Shown here: piece after piece, positions 63,340 through 64,000 of the stretch
How positions within the stretch are numbered: position 1 is the stretch's first letter
Layout: every line of letters begins with the position of its first letter
Assembly (NCBI RefSeq): GCF_001761485.1
Contig: NC_090773.1
Span: forward strand, 1,240,001 to 1,304,000
From: Yarrowia lipolytica
Taxonomy: Eukaryota > Ascomycota > Dipodascomycetes > Dipodascales
Length of the DNA: 64,000 bases
Direction of reading: 5' to 3'
The notes under the pieces: generated by a model
The model's input: only the letters and a program-made list of their open reading frames with translations
Database searches by the model: none
Told to the model about the DNA's origin: nothing
Made by a program: the position numbers and the translations under genes

Positions 63340-63459
63340 GATTACAGCACCCAGGATTCTCGTATGGTCTCCCACTACAATACTAACTAGGCTCTCTGTG
63401 GCTTTTGACTATTGGCTGATCGGAACGGGAAGCCGTATTTTCACCAGGATATGGCCGTT
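63340..63459 (-). pseudogene. 5S rRNA pseudogene
   Basis: A 5S rRNA copy on the reverse strand, near-identical to the copy at 50113 over the last ~60 nt and most of the first half. Three features suggest decay. Its first four to five bases are replaced (CTCA for GGTT), so the end helix loses four pairs. Helix II carries CCACAG in place of CACCAG, breaking two pairs. The stretch after CCGATC differs by several small changes. No tRNA lies just upstream, so the shared promoter of the other copy is absent. A T5 terminator remains. It may still be transcribed through internal boxes and TFIIIA. Confidence 0.7.
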
Positions 63460-63550
63460 GAGTTCGGGGGTGCGTTGAGCTACTACAACTGGCCATATGT
63501 TTTTGAAAGCAATAGATGGGTATTTTAGGACAGATAAAAGATAAATGCTT

Positions 63551-63555
63551 ATACT
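63551..63555. repeat. target-site duplication ATACT, first copy
   Basis: Five bases directly before the LTR, identical to 63872-63876. Confidence 0.8.
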
Positions 63556-63871
63556 TGTTAGGGGATCAGCGGCTAAGAAATAGGCCGCCTGAATAAGTCT
63601 CTCGTGAAACCGCTAGCGGAAACTAACGACGAGGGCCCCCACGTGGGGCCCTCAGTGGGATTACGCTATCATTAAATATCCGATATGCCAAGCCCTGCTA
63701 TCACCGGACAAAGGGGCTGCGCCGCAAACCCTGGATAACATATAAAACCCCTGTATTCCATGTATTTTATATATACACCTTTCTTGAGAGTGACGGCAGT
63801 GACCATACCTTCGGTATGGCCACCCCGGCTGAGTCATCAGTCGGCTTAGTCACGGGGCCTGGGTTCTAACA
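63556..63871 (-). mobile_element. solo LTR of a retrotransposon, 316 bp
   Basis: The element starts TGTTAG and ends CTAACA, and is flanked by the same 5 bp, ATACT, at 63551-63555 and 63872-63876. That is the mark of an LTR integration later reduced to one LTR by recombination. The termini are symmetric, so the strand is not certain; I chose the reverse strand, where a TATATAAAATA-like box lies about 100 bp in. The body contains two strong hairpins, one around a CCCCCACGTGGGG core near 63627-63649 and one at about 63803-63823. Intact flanking repeats suggest a fairly recent event. I cannot assign it to Ty1/copia or Ty3/gypsy. Confidence 0.85.
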
Positions 63872-63876
63872 ATACT
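63872..63876. repeat. target-site duplication ATACT, second copy
   Basis: Five bases directly after the LTR, identical to 63551-63555. Confidence 0.8.
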
Positions 63877-63908
63877 CAAACTTTGTTTGAATGTATATAA
63901 CGTAACTG

Positions 63909-63926
63909 ATATGTCACGTGACATAT
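63909..63926. promoter_or_regulatory. 18-bp perfect palindrome with CACGTG core
   Basis: ATATGTCACGTGACATAT reads the same on both strands. The core is the CACGTG bound by bHLH factors such as Cbf1 or Pho4. It lies 38 bp beyond the LTR. Confidence 0.7.
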
Positions 63927-64000
63927 TCACCAAAAACGCATTTTCTGACCCTTTGAAGTATACTTCTGATAACTAAAGGACATATGATACATAATTTGCA

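Noticed and set aside
63460-63555. Search for a tRNA upstream of the 5S pseudogene
   Set aside because: No acceptor stem, A box or B box could be fitted on the reverse strand.
1-64000. CRISPR arrays, bacterial operons or integrons
   Set aside because: No spaced direct repeats. Introns, TATA boxes and the protein families show a eukaryotic nuclear genome.

Overview
The window looks like nuclear DNA of an ascomycete yeast, and specifically of Yarrowia lipolytica. Four things point there. All six introns I could place start with GTGAGT and have a branch-point-like CTAAC or TTAAC only a few bases before the 3' AG. A tRNA-like gene and a 5S rRNA gene sit 4 bp apart, an arrangement known from this yeast. 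The coding sequence is GC-moderate and favours CGA for arginine. The genes include an alternative oxidase and a complex I accessory subunit that Saccharomyces lacks. From memory, the alternative oxidase and pyruvate decarboxylase neighbours fit chromosome D; that placement is recollection, not something the sequence shows.

Layout. 1-16.7 kb: an UNC93-like membrane protein, a WD40 protein, EAF3 (chromatin), BNA4 (kynurenine 3-monooxygenase), a small membrane protein, SWC4 (chromatin) and AOX (alternative oxidase). 16.7-19.4 kb: empty. 19.4-26 kb: PRP2 (splicing helicase) diverging from RPN5 (proteasome lid), then a CHMP7-type ESCRT-III protein. 26-29 kb: the largest empty stretch. 29-32.3 kb: an LrgA/LrgB-type carrier and an MFS anion permease. 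35-45 kb: MRPL23 (spliced), an ankyrin-BTB protein, ORC1 (spliced), AIM24 and a pyruvate decarboxylase. 46-52 kb: an unknown protein, a UBX-domain membrane protein, the tRNA-5S unit and EFM6 (three exons). 52.7-63.2 kb: RPL23 (spliced), the complex I subunit NB2M/B12 (spliced), an NFX1/FAP1-type zinc-finger protein, GTR2, a pinin-family protein and a METTL16-type RNA methyltransferase. 63.3-63.9 kb: a decayed 5S rRNA copy with a solo LTR about 100 bp upstream of it.

The genes are mostly unlinked housekeeping functions: chromatin (EAF3, SWC4, ORC1), splicing and RNA modification (PRP2, pinin-like, METTL16-like), translation (RPL23, MRPL23, EFM6, 5S rRNA), mitochondria (AOX, NB2M, AIM24, MRPL23, BNA4), proteolysis and membrane traffic (RPN5, CHM7, UBX protein), TORC1 signalling (GTR2) and transport. 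There is no operon logic. Intergenic space is large and holds AT-rich tracts, microsatellites, CACGTG sites and a recurrent CTACAAGTA motif. I found no clearly new multi-gene system. The best leads are the odd anticodon loop of the tRNA-5S unit, the 5S pseudogene with its nearby LTR, the frame-neutral middle exon of EFM6, and a possible retroposed fragment with a 30-A tail.
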